In this document: in pieces, positions 8,494 to 15,119 of the stretch
Layout of the letters: each line of letters starts with the position of its first letter
Position numbering within the stretch: position 1 is the first letter of the stretch
From: JBEIJQ01 sp040380145
Lineage (GTDB): Bacteria; Bacteroidota; Bacteroidia; Chitinophagales; Saprospiraceae
Length of the DNA: 23,024 nt
Direction: 5' to 3'
Assembly: GCA_040380145.1 (NCBI GenBank)
Contig: JBEIJQ010000028.1
Location: 1-23,024, forward strand
The notes under the pieces: generated by a model
Seen by the model: the letters and a program-made list of their open reading frames with translations, nothing else
Databases searched by the model: none
Told to the model about the DNA's origin: nothing
Made by a program: the position numbers and the translations under genes

Positions 8494-9297
8494 TCAGGGC
8501 AGGCTGTTTTGGAAGGCCTGCCACTGCGCGTTGGGATTGCTGTCCGTGGCGCAGCTGAGCGTGGTGGCCTGTTGGTTGATGTTCTGCACGCGATTGGCCT
8601 CGCTGGGGTGCGTGCTCAGGAAGGGGGGCACCTGTCCGGCTTGGCCTTGATCGAGCATCTGCTGGAAAAAGCCGGCGGCGCCATTGGACGCGTAATCGGT
8701 GCCGCAGAGATATTTGACGGAGTATTCGTCGGCCTCGGTTTCCTGTCCCCTGGAAAATCCGAGCTGGATCAGGCCGGCCGCCATGTCGGCGAGTTGGCTG
8801 CGGTCATCGCCCAGCACGATCTGCAGCAGCATCTGCAGACCGTATGCTTGGGTCAACCGATCGGTGGAGTGGCGGCGGTCGGCGTGGGCGATTTCGTGGG
8901 CCATCACCCCGGCGAACTCGTCTTCCGATTGCAGGAATTTGATGAGGCCTGTATAAACAAAGATGTATCCGCCCGGCGCACAGAAGGCGTTGAGGGTATT
9001 GTCGTCGCGGACGATGTACACCTCCCATTCGAAATCGTTGCGGTGCCGCAGTTCGCCGGATTGCAGCACGGCGTCGCGGATCCGCCGCAGGTGTTGGTAA
9101 GCCTGCGGATATTGGGCCTCCGGCAAAATGGGGTACTCCGCCGGATTGGCCAGAATCTCGTCGCGGAGTTGTTGCCCGAGCTCGATGTCGTCGGAGATGC
9201 TGAACAGGTTGACACCACCGTCGGGGTCGCACGATATGTACACGGCGCTGCAGACGGCCAACAAAAGGATTCCGATCTTGGTGCGCAATTTGGTCAT
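8494..9297 (-). CDS. M48-family zinc metallopeptidase, putative lipoprotein
   Basis: This 267-residue protein has an export signal (MTKLRTKIGILLLAVCSAVY) ending at C23, with an imperfect lipobox YISC. The peptidase core shows HEIAH (H134, E135, H138) and the third zinc ligand E186 in ETEADEYS, so all catalytic residues are present. The family includes BepA/YfgC and LoiP, which clear misfolded envelope proteins. No TPR domain follows the catalytic part, so it is closer to the short LoiP-like form. The ATG at 9297 is chosen over the earlier in-frame start at 9330 because it begins the signal peptide. It follows the MtfA-like gene by 52 bases and precedes the methyltransferase by eight. A periplasmic or outer-membrane quality-control role is inferred from family. 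Confidence 0.9.
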   Translation of the reverse strand: MTKLRTKIGILLLAVCSAVYISCDPDGGVNLFSISDDIELGQQLRDEILANPAEYPILPEAQYPQAYQHLRRIRDAVLQSGELRHRNDFEWEVYIVRDDNTLNAFCAPGGYIFVYTGLIKFLQSEDEFAGVMAHEIAHADRRHSTDRLTQAYGLQMLLQIVLGDDRSQLADMAAGLIQLGFSRGQETEADEYSVKYLCGTDYASNGAAGFFQQMLDQGQAGQVPPFLSTHPSEANRVQNINQQATTLSCATDSNPNAQWQAFQNSLP

Positions 9298-9307
9298 GTT
9301 CGTCACA

Positions 9308-9326
9308 TTTTTTTGGATTAAAAAAA
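9308..9326. repeat. T7-GGATT-A7 intergenic palindrome
   Basis: Seven T and seven A are separated by ggatt in the 52-base gap between the MtfA-like and M48 genes. On the minus strand the A-run (from the T-run) lies about ten bases before the M48 ATG, so it could serve as an A-rich translation leader. Confidence 0.45.
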
Positions 9327-9349
9327 GCAATGCTCAAAAGTCTCCAAAA

Positions 9350-10240
9350 TTACCCGATTTCCGCATCGCCCGTCTTTTTTTCCCAAAATCTTTCCGAAAG
9401 AGGGTTTTGGTGGAGGATATCGCACAAATAGTCGTACACAGCGGGAAAACGCTCCCGCAACTTGTCCGGCACCATGAAAAAATGCTCTGTGCAGCGGGGG
9501 AAAATCTCCGGGTCGCCCAAGCCGGTCAGCGTGGAAAGATATCCCTCGCGGAAGCCGCGCAGCTCTTCCAGTGCCCGGACGAAGTCGGCCTCCGAGGCGC
9601 AGTCTCCGCGGGGCACATCTTGGTCGGAAATGCCGAGGTGCCATTGCAGGGCCTTGGCGAACAGGTGCAGCCCGATGTGGTAGTATTCCCCGGGACGGGT
9701 CAGGCCTTTGGCGAATCCGTCCATGGAAAGGATCGCGGTGTCGTGGTCTTCGCGCTTGAGCTCCAGCGCGTGGGGCACGGTGGGCAGATCCGGGGTGATG
9801 AAAGGGTTTTGGAAAAGCACCACCACGCCCAGCTCCGGATAAATATAATCGTCGAGGCCCATCGTCACCTGCACCGCCGTGGCGCTGATCAGGGCGCGCA
9901 AGTCGCCCGGCACCTCGTCCGGGCCGTGCACCTGGAAATCTTTCTGCACGAAAAAATTGGTGAAGCGCTGCTCGAAACGGATCTTGGCCGGCTCGTCCAG
10001 CCCGGCGTAATAGGGCAAAAAGCGTAGTAAAAGTTCGCGCGTGCTTTCGCTGACCCGGCGCGGAAAACGCTCCAGCCACTTTTCGTTGATCAGGTCCCGG
10101 ATCATGAACAGTCCGGCGCCCAGCATCAACGGAGCGGCCACACCCCACACTTTCAGCTGGGGATACAGTTCTTCGTCCACCCAAAAAAAGGAGAAGGATG
10201 CTATCAGGGCCAAGGGAACGATGATGAGATAAGCGGGCAT
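9350..10240 (-). CDS. MtfA-like (DgsA anti-repressor family) protein with altered HEXXH motif, membrane-anchored
   Basis: This 296-residue protein aligns by eye with the MtfA zinc-peptidase family. It has a region before the active site with FQNPF and LELKREDHDTAILSMDGFAKG, and a C-terminal block TEHFFMVPDKLRERFP that corresponds to the family's third-ligand segment (E252). In MtfA the zinc site is HEFAH; here the equivalent stretch is YYHIGLHLFAKAL, giving H188-I-G-L-H192. The two His remain but the catalytic Glu is replaced by Ile. Activity is therefore doubtful, although metal binding could survive. Two hydrophobic helices (about 2-20 and 32-47) place it in the membrane, unlike soluble E. 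coli MtfA. It sits between the CAP-domain and M48 genes. The family call is moderately firm; the loss of the Glu is directly visible. Confidence 0.75.
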   Translation of the reverse strand: MPAYLIIVPLALIASFSFFWVDEELYPQLKVWGVAAPLMLGAGLFMIRDLINEKWLERFPRRVSESTRELLLRFLPYYAGLDEPAKIRFEQRFTNFFVQKDFQVHGPDEVPGDLRALISATAVQVTMGLDDYIYPELGVVVLFQNPFITPDLPTVPHALELKREDHDTAILSMDGFAKGLTRPGEYYHIGLHLFAKALQWHLGISDQDVPRGDCASEADFVRALEELRGFREGYLSTLTGLGDPEIFPRCTEHFFMVPDKLRERFPAVYDYLCDILHQNPLSERFWEKKTGDAEIG

Positions 10241-10283
10241 GTCAAGGTGTTTGTGCGGAAAACGGGCGAAGCACTTCCGGGGT

Positions 10284-10808
10284 TCAAAACGGTTTGCCCA
10301 GCATCAGGGTCCAATACAGCCCCGAACGCCCGAGACCGTATTCCACGAAGTAGGGCGACATCAGGTTGGCGCAGTGCGAAGGGCTGTTGAGCCAGTCCAA
10401 AAACACTTGGCGCTCGGCGGTCTGTCCCCAAGCGAGGTTTTCGCCCCAGGCCATCCACTGGTAGTTGGCCGCCAACAAGCGGTCGGCCCCGTCGTGCCCG
10501 AGGCTGTCCTCGTGCCCGAAATATCCGTTCTGGTCCATATCCGCGCTGTGCGACAGGGCGATCTGCAAAAGCGCGGGGCTTTGCGCCAAGGCATTCGCCG
10601 CCGGTTTCCACAAGGTATCGCAGTAACAGCCCTTGGAGCGCACGTCGTTGATCAGTTCGAAAAAGGTGTTCAAACTGTCTGGCGCCACATACGGGGGCCC
10701 CGGTTCGGGATCGGGATCGGGCAGTTGGTCGGCGGCCGTTCCGCAGCCCGCCGCCAACCAGCAGGCGATCAGGGGAAAGAGCAAGGGGCGAAGGGAAAAA
10801 GCGTGCAT
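10284..10808 (-). CDS. CAP-domain (SCP/YkwD-like) lipoprotein
   Basis: This 174-residue protein starts at ATG 10808 with a lipoprotein signal (MHAFSLRPLLFPLIACWLAAGC); the lipobox LAAGC is good. A proline/acidic linker (PDPDPEPGPP) leads to a bacterial CAP domain. Its conserved features are visible: the first helix LINDVRSKG, the His in ALSHSADMDQNGYFGH, the second His/Glu region GENLAWG, and the WLNSPSHCANLMSPYFVEYGLG block that precedes the last strand. Bacterial CAP proteins are surface or secreted and their biochemical role is mostly unknown. Two Cys (GCYC) near the domain start may form a disulfide. It is the first gene of the cluster that continues with the MtfA-like and M48 genes; the spacing to the next gene is 43 bases. 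Confidence 0.85.
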   Translation of the reverse strand: MHAFSLRPLLFPLIACWLAAGCGTAADQLPDPDPEPGPPYVAPDSLNTFFELINDVRSKGCYCDTLWKPAANALAQSPALLQIALSHSADMDQNGYFGHEDSLGHDGADRLLAANYQWMAWGENLAWGQTAERQVFLDWLNSPSHCANLMSPYFVEYGLGRSGLYWTLMLGKPF

Positions 10809-10881
10809 GGCCGGGAATGGGTTGGGTTCGGTGTAAAACAATTCAACGCATGGAAAGGGACGATCCGTTCAGAAAAATCCG

Positions 10882-10898
10882 TTTTTTTTCGAAAAAAA
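10882..10898. repeat. T8-CG-A7 intergenic palindrome
   Basis: Eight T, CG, seven A, in the gap between the CAP-domain gene and the tRNA-Leu terminator. A related half copy (T8-CG-AAA) occurs at 11136-11148 on the other side of the tRNA gene. Confidence 0.5.
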
Positions 10899-10943
10899 CA
10901 AAGATCCGCAAAAAAGGAGCGCTGCCCGATCCGGAGGCGCAAC

Positions 10944-10970
10944 AAAAAAGCCACCCCGAAAGGTGGCTTT
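10944..10970 (-). terminator. Rho-independent terminator of tRNA-Leu
   Basis: Read on the minus strand, AAAGCCACC pairs with GGTGGCTTT around a short loop and is followed by a run of T. It begins seven bases after the tRNA 3' end, so it most likely ends the tRNA transcript. Confidence 0.8.
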
Positions 10971-10976
10971 GAGAAG

Positions 10977-11058
10977 TGCCCACGACTGGACTCGAACCAG
11001 CACAAGTTGCCTTACTAGCTCCTGAAACTAGCGCGTCTACCAATTCCGCCACATGGGC
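10977..11058 (-). tRNA. tRNA-Leu (anticodon CAG)
   Basis: The minus strand folds into a type II (long variable arm) cloverleaf. Acceptor arms are GCCCATG and CGTGGGC with discriminator A. The D-arm region contains GGCGGAATTGGTAGACGC, typical of tRNA-Leu. The anticodon stem CTAGT/GCTAG encloses loop TTCAGGA, giving anticodon CAG. The T arm contains GGTTCGAGTCC. The CCA end is not encoded. A TAnnTTTG promoter and a terminator flank it, so it looks like a single-gene transcript. Confidence 0.95.
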
Positions 11059-11082
11059 CTTGTGGTTTACAGAAAGCGGCTG

Positions 11083-11114
11083 CAAAGATAAAAACTTTTT
11101 TCCCGAAAAAGCAA
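11083..11114 (-). promoter_or_regulatory. Bacteroidota-type promoter for tRNA-Leu
   Basis: On the minus strand TTG (11112-11114) is followed after 21 bases by TATCTTTG (11083-11090). This fits the published Bacteroidota pattern TTG-N17-23-TAnnTTTG. Transcription would start a few bases downstream, well placed for the tRNA 5' end at 11058. Confidence 0.6.
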
Positions 11115-11176
11115 GAGACGCTCTTGAGGGAAATGTTTTTTTTCGAAATAATATTGATTGTCGTCGGGCTTGGTCG

Positions 11177-11674
11177 TCATCCGGCCCGAAATCCGTGGGC
11201 GCCGTATTCCAGAAATTCCAGGACGGAGCGGGCGGCATCCAGGGGCGATTTTTTCAGGTCGCTTTCCCAAAAACGCATCACCTGCCAGCCGAGCGCTTGC
11301 AGGGCCTGGTCCACTTCGCGGTCGCGTTGGATGTTGCGCTCGATCTTGGGGATCCAAAAGGACCGGTTGCTTTTGAAATCGTTTTTCCTTTCTTCCCAAT
11401 CGTGGCCGTGCCAAAAGTCGCCGTCCACGAAAACCGCCAGCCGGGCATTCCGGAATACGATGTCGGGCCGGCCGGGGAGTTGCTTCACTTGGAGGCGGTA
11501 CCGGCAACCGAGGGCCCAGAGCAACTTTCTGAAAGCCATTTCGGTCCGGTTGTCGCGGCCCTTGATCCGGGCCATCATCGCCGATCGGGCCTCGGTGGTA
11601 TAAAATCCGTTGTCCTCCGAAAAGCGGGGGACTTGGACGGTTTCTCGGGTCGGATATGCGCGTTCGGGCGGCAC
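11177..11674 (-). CDS. Vsr-like very-short-patch-repair (T:G mismatch) endonuclease
   Basis: This 165-residue protein matches the Vsr family, which nicks 5' of T in T:G mismatches made by deamination of 5-methylcytosine. Visible motifs are ARSAMMARIKGRDNRTE with the N-terminal acidic residue, LPGRPDIVF (catalytic Asp), VDGDFWHGHDW (conserved His pair) and FWIPKIERNIQRDREVDQAL. The C-terminal GWQVMRFWESD is also typical. The zinc-binding Cys residues of E. coli Vsr are not apparent, as I recall for some Bacteroidota members. The start is GTG at 11674, since the first ATG (residue 33) would remove the family-typical FSEDNGFYTTEARS segment. No cytosine methyltransferase lies nearby, which is unusual for Vsr. 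It is the third gene of a minus-strand operon, 14 bases after pdxJ. Confidence 0.88.
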   Translation of the reverse strand: MPPERAYPTRETVQVPRFSEDNGFYTTEARSAMMARIKGRDNRTEMAFRKLLWALGCRYRLQVKQLPGRPDIVFRNARLAVFVDGDFWHGHDWEERKNDFKSNRSFWIPKIERNIQRDREVDQALQALGWQVMRFWESDLKKSPLDAARSVLEFLEYGAHGFRAG

Positions 11675-11688
11675 GACGGGTCAACGGT

Positions 11689-12408
11689 TCAGTGCAGGCA
11701 CTCCAAGTACAGCTCGATGGTGCGTCGGATGCCATGGTAAAGAGCGTCGCGCACGAGGGCGTGGCCGATGGATACCTCCAGCAGGGGGATGTGTCCCAAG
11801 GCTTCCCGGAAAAAACGCAGGTTGTCGAGGTTCAGGTCGTGGCCGGCGTTGAGGCCGAGCCCCACCGCCTTGGCCGCCTCCGCCGCTTCCACATAAGGCC
11901 GGACGGCGGCCGCGGGATCGTGCGGGAATTGTTCGGCATACGGTCCCGTGTACAGCTCGACGCGGTCGGCGCCCGTCCGCGCGGCGGCCTCCACCAGTGC
12001 CGGTACGGGATCCACGAACAACGAAACGCGGATGCCGGCCGATCGGAAACGGGCCACGGTCTGTTGCAGGAACGAGGCCTGCCCGACAGTGTCCCACCCG
12101 TGGTCGGAGGTGAGCTGCCCGACGGCATCGGGCACCAAAGTCACTTGTTCGGGACGGTTGGCCAACACCAGTTCGACGAAGTCCGGTTGGGGGTTGCCCT
12201 CGATGTTGAACTCCGTGCGGACGACCTCGCGCAGGGCGGGCACATCCGAATAGCGGATGTGCCGCTGGTCGGGGCGGGGATGCACCGTGATGCCCTCGGC
12301 ACCATAACTTTCGCAGTCTTGGGCGAACCGGACGAGGTCGGGCACATTGCCGCCGCGGGAGTTGCGCAGCAGCGCGATCTTGTTGATATTGACGGACAGA
12401 CGGGTCAA
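11689..12408 (-). CDS. pdxJ: Pyridoxine 5'-phosphate synthase
   Basis: PdxJ joins 1-deoxy-D-xylulose 5-phosphate and 3-amino-2-oxopropyl phosphate to make pyridoxine 5'-phosphate in the DXP-dependent vitamin B6 pathway. The 239-residue length is normal. Motifs across the TIM barrel are visible: VNINKIALLRNSRGG (phosphate end), GITVHPRPDQRHI with the conserved His and Arg, FNIEGNP (Glu), VTLVPD, RVSLFVDP, VELYTGPYA, GLNAGHDLNLDNL (catalytic His) and VSIGHALVRDALYHG. The NINK start in place of NIDH of E. coli is what I know from Bacteroidota enzymes. The start must be TTG at 12408, since the conserved N-terminal strand begins immediately. It lies 30 bases after the GSCFA gene. Confidence 0.95.
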   Translation of the reverse strand: MTRLSVNINKIALLRNSRGGNVPDLVRFAQDCESYGAEGITVHPRPDQRHIRYSDVPALREVVRTEFNIEGNPQPDFVELVLANRPEQVTLVPDAVGQLTSDHGWDTVGQASFLQQTVARFRSAGIRVSLFVDPVPALVEAAARTGADRVELYTGPYAEQFPHDPAAAVRPYVEAAEAAKAVGLGLNAGHDLNLDNLRFFREALGHIPLLEVSIGHALVRDALYHGIRRTIELYLECLH

Positions 12409-12438
12409 CGGACGGAAAAGTGGAAATGGTGAACGATC

Positions 12439-13422
12439 TCAGGAATCCAACAGGGGACGGAGCCGGGCCTGTTCGCCGGAAAAATCGAGGAAGGGAAATT
12501 CGCGCGTCAAGTCGGTCATGGCGGAGAGCTGCCTTTCCAAGAAAAAACGGTGGGAGGGGATTTCCGGGTTTTGGGGACGGTGTTCCAGGCCGCGCTGCAA
12601 CTTTTCGATGCGCTGCCGGAGGGTTTTGTCGCGTTCGCTCAGGTAGCGGGCCTCGAATTTTTGGTAGATGTACTCCACGGCCACGGCCGAGGGATGCACC
12701 ATGTCGTCGGCGTAGAAGCGGTAGTCGCGCAGGTCGTCCAGCAGCAGTTCGTAGGCCGGGAAATACTCCACGAAGGGCAGCCGCTCGCACAGTTCGTGGG
12801 CGGCCAGCAGCAGGATCGCCTTGCTCAGCTGGTTGCCTGGCAGGCTTTCCTTGAGGTGGCGGATGGGGCTCACCGAGAGCACCACGCGCAGGCGTGGATT
12901 GAGCTGGTAGAGGTAGTCGAGCAGCGGCTCCAAGCCCTCCACGATCTCGGCCGGTTCCAAGCGGCGGCGGCGGAAATAATGGTCGGGCAACTGGTGGCAG
13001 TTGGATACCACCTGCCCGGAGGTTTTCAGCTCGTAAGTCCAAGCGGTGCCGAAGGTCACCAGCAAAAGGTTCAGCCCGGGCACCAGTGCGCGCCCGTGGT
13101 CCAAGGCCGCGTTGATGCCCTCGGCCACCGAAGGCGCTTCCGGCCCGGAAAAACGCCCGTGGTGCTGGAAACTGTGCCAAAGATCCTGATGGCGGAAAAG
13201 ATCCGTTTCGACGAACCGGTACTTGTTGAGCAGCAGGGCCAGGCTGTTGCGGATCGAAAGGGGATTGTACAACGGCCCGAAAGGATTGACCGAAACGGGG
13301 TATTTCAACCGATCCAGCCGGCGGCCGATGTTCTCGGCAAAACAAGAGCCTAAGGCCATCGTCTTGTCGGGATAGCTCAGCGAAAAATCCGCGGGCTCGA
13401 GGGGGAGTTCTGTCCTGAACAT
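12439..13422 (-). CDS. GSCFA domain-containing protein
   Basis: This 327-residue protein carries the defining motif ALGSCFAENIGRRLD (near residues 23-37). It belongs to the GSCFA family, a branch related to SGNH hydrolases. Later blocks are also typical: NPFGPLYNP, LLLVTFGTAWTYEL, VVLSVSPIRHLKE, and YFPAYELLLDDLRDYRFYADDMVHPS, where the Asp and His could complete a Ser-Asp-His site with the Ser of GSC. No signal peptide is seen, so it is probably cytoplasmic. The biochemical activity of the family is not established. The ATG at 13422 is used; longer in-frame versions begin without ATG. It shares a short intergenic region with the divergent NAD kinase gene and likely heads the pdxJ-vsr operon. 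Confidence 0.88.
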   Translation of the reverse strand: MFRTELPLEPADFSLSYPDKTMALGSCFAENIGRRLDRLKYPVSVNPFGPLYNPLSIRNSLALLLNKYRFVETDLFRHQDLWHSFQHHGRFSGPEAPSVAEGINAALDHGRALVPGLNLLLVTFGTAWTYELKTSGQVVSNCHQLPDHYFRRRRLEPAEIVEGLEPLLDYLYQLNPRLRVVLSVSPIRHLKESLPGNQLSKAILLLAAHELCERLPFVEYFPAYELLLDDLRDYRFYADDMVHPSAVAVEYIYQKFEARYLSERDKTLRQRIEKLQRGLEHRPQNPEIPSHRFFLERQLSAMTDLTREFPFLDFSGEQARLRPLLDS

Positions 13423-13443
13423 ACAGCGTGTCGGTTGCAGGCG

Positions 13444-13474
13444 TAAAATTAGGCTTTTTGCCGATACCCCCCAA
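13444..13474 (-). promoter_or_regulatory. Candidate promoter of GSCFA-pdxJ-vsr operon
   Basis: On the minus strand TTG (13472-13474) precedes TAATTTTA (13444-13451) by 20 bases, one base off TAnnTTTG. It ends 22 bases before the GSCFA ATG. Confidence 0.4.
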
Positions 13475-13477
13475 AGG

Positions 13478-13505
13478 TTGTTTTGGCAAAAAGTGGTTAT
13501 TATTG
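13478..13505 (+). promoter_or_regulatory. Candidate promoter of NAD kinase
   Basis: TTG (13478-13480) and TATTATTG (13498-13505) are spaced by 17 bases; the -7 element has one mismatch to TAnnTTTG. It leaves 18 bases to the TTG start codon, so the message would have a very short leader. Confidence 0.35.
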
Positions 13506-13523
13506 CGGCCACAAACCCGATCC

Positions 13524-14405
13524 TTGCGCTTCGCCATCTACAACAAGGTCCTGCACCACGACGATGTTCCCTTTGTACGGGAACTGTTGGAGTGTCTGCG
13601 CAGAAAAAAAGCGGAGGTCGTGCTGTACGGCCCCTTCGCCGAGGCGCTCGGCGAGTGGATGCCCCTGCCCGAAAGCGCTCCGAGGTTCGAATCCCACGAA
13701 GATTTTGCCCGCCTGCAATGCGATTTTTTCGTTTCGCTGGGCGGCGACGGGACGATTTTGGATTCGATGACCGTCGTACGGGACTCCAAGGTGCCCATCG
13801 TCGGGGTCAATCTCGGCCGGCTGGGCTTCTTGGCCAATGTGGAAAAAACCACGATGCTGGCCTCCATCGAATCCCTGATGCAGGGTTCTTACCTGCTCGA
13901 CGCCCGCAGCCTGTTGCACCTGGAATCGAACCGCCCGCTGTTCGGGTCTTTCAACTTCGCGCTCAACGACTGCACCATCCTCAAGCGCGACACTTCCTCG
14001 ATGGTGATCATCCACACCTTCATCAACGGGGAATTCCTCAATTCTTATTGGGCCGACGGCATCATCGTGGCCACGCCGACGGGCTCCTCGGGCTACTCCC
14101 TGAGCTGCGGCGGCCCGATCGTTTTTCCCAATTCCGACAACTTCATCATCACCCCCGTGGCGCCCCACAACCTCAATGTGCGCCCCATCGTGATCTCCGA
14201 CTCGTCGGTCATTTCCTTTGAGGTGGAGGGACGTGGCCGGAATTTTCTTTGCACGCTGGACTCCCGCTACGAAACGATCGAGACCAACGATCAGCTCGCC
14301 GTCCGAAAAGCGGATTTTATGGCCTACCTCGTGCGGTTCCCGGGCAGAAATTTCCTCAAGACCATCCGCGACAAACTCAACTGGGGCGCCGACGTGCGCA
14401 ACTGA
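13524..14405 (+). CDS. nadK: NAD kinase
   Basis: This enzyme phosphorylates NAD to NADP using ATP. The TTG at 13524 gives MRFAIYNKVL, the usual first strand, and a length of 293 residues, which is normal; earlier in-frame starts add an unrelated leader. Hallmarks are LGGDGTILD (residues 72-80, the GGDGT kinase motif), VNLGRLGFLANV, the conserved FALNDCTI (NE/D motif), YWADGIIVATPTGSSGYSLSCGGPIV (residues split by the conserved TPTGS) and the C-terminal ITPVAPHNLNVRPIV. All are intact. It is transcribed divergently from the GSCFA gene, and no gene follows it closely. Confidence in function is very high; the start codon is the only uncertainty. Confidence 0.95.
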   Translation: MRFAIYNKVLHHDDVPFVRELLECLRRKKAEVVLYGPFAEALGEWMPLPESAPRFESHEDFARLQCDFFVSLGGDGTILDSMTVVRDSKVPIVGVNLGRLGFLANVEKTTMLASIESLMQGSYLLDARSLLHLESNRPLFGSFNFALNDCTILKRDTSSMVIIHTFINGEFLNSYWADGIIVATPTGSSGYSLSCGGPIVFPNSDNFIITPVAPHNLNVRPIVISDSSVISFEVEGRGRNFLCTLDSRYETIETNDQLAVRKADFMAYLVRFPGRNFLKTIRDKLNWGADVRN

Positions 14406-14454
14406 CCCCCCGCATCCCCGGAGCGCCGGATTTTTCTCCAAGACGGGCTTCGAA

Positions 14455-14473
14455 TTTTTTTGGCAAAAAAAAA
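14455..14473. repeat. T7-GGC-A9 intergenic palindrome
   Basis: Seven T, ggc, nine A, about 50 bases after the NAD kinase stop and about 95 before the repeat-protein gene. Its position would suit a terminator for NAD kinase, though the hairpin would be all A-T. Confidence 0.45.
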
Positions 14474-14566
14474 TGGGCAGCATCGGGCACAAAAAAAGGG
14501 AATCCGGCGTTTGTGGTCGGAATTGACTGTTTTTGTAAATGAAATAGATGATTTCACCTTATCCAC

Positions 14567-15082
14567 ATGAAAAACCTGTCTTTCGCCGCTCGTTTTTGGG
14601 CCATAGCCTTTATCTTTTTCGTAACCGTGGCGGCCAGCCCCTGCTCCGCACCCCTGCCCGCCGCTGACCGGGCCCCCGACACCGATGTGGTCTATGTTTA
14701 CAAGGGGCGTTCCACCTACTCCAGCGATATCCTCTTCACTTGGGACGGCAAATACCTGTACAAAGGCCGCTCCACCTATTCCAGCGACATCCTCTACACC
14801 TGGGACGGCAAATACCTGTACAACGGCCGCTCCACCTATTCCAGCGACATTATGTACACCTGGGACGGCAAGTATTTGTACAACGGCCGCTCGACTTACT
14901 CCAGCGACATCGTGTACACCTATGACGGCAAGTATGTGTACAAAGGGCGTTCGACCTACTCCAGCGACATCGTGCGCACCTGGGACGGCGAATATCTCTT
15001 CAAGGGCCGTTCCACCTATTCCAGCGACATCCTGCGCACGGTGGATGGGAGCATCCCGGCCGCTTTGTTGCCGATCATCTGA
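14567..15082 (+). CDS. Exported protein built of six 20-residue GRSTYSSDI repeats
   Basis: This 171-residue protein starts with a signal peptide (MKNLSFAARFWAIAFIFFVTVAAS); cleavage near ASPCSA is likely, and the Cys does not sit in a good lipobox. From about residue 42 to 161 it consists of six units of 20 residues with the pattern Y-x-Y-(K/N)-G-R-S-T-Y-S-S-D-I-x-x-T-x-D-G-K. The nine residues GRSTYSSDI are identical in all six. Most variation is in the two residues after SSDI. The alternation of aromatic, small polar and DG turn residues suggests a beta-solenoid or beta-hairpin stack; this is inference. The final unit decays into SIPAALLPII. I recall similar YxGxSSYSSDI-type repeats in uncharacterised Bacteroidota proteins, but know no function. 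It is convergent with the HAD gene. Confidence 0.85.
   Translation: MKNLSFAARFWAIAFIFFVTVAASPCSAPLPAADRAPDTDVVYVYKGRSTYSSDILFTWDGKYLYKGRSTYSSDILYTWDGKYLYNGRSTYSSDIMYTWDGKYLYNGRSTYSSDIVYTYDGKYVYKGRSTYSSDIVRTWDGEYLFKGRSTYSSDILRTVDGSIPAALLPII
14701..15060 (+). repeat. Six tandem 60-bp units
   Basis: Six in-frame copies of a 60-base unit begin at 14701, 14761, 14821, 14881, 14941 and 15001; the last is degenerate in its second half. Differences between units are mainly synonymous (tcc/tcg, tat/tac, ggc/ggg), while the encoded GRSTYSSDI stays fixed. Confidence 0.9.
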
Positions 15083-15088
15083 TCTGAA

Positions 15089-15104
15089 CCGCTTTGTAAA
15101 GCGG
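15089..15104. other. Short hairpin between convergent genes
   Basis: ccgcttt-gt-aaagcgg is a perfect inverted repeat in the 37-base gap between the repeat-protein gene and the HAD gene. No clear T-run follows on either strand, so a terminator role for either gene is only possible. Confidence 0.35.
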
Positions 15105-15119
15105 CCGGTCCCGACGGGT

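Noticed and set aside
11681..13537. 618-codon open frame on the minus strand across pdxJ and the GSCFA gene
   Set aside because: It is the alternate frame of two well-recognised genes and is Arg/Pro-rich throughout.
14701..15060. CRISPR array
   Set aside because: The 60-base periodicity has no unique spacers; the units are contiguous, in frame and part of a coding sequence with a signal peptide.
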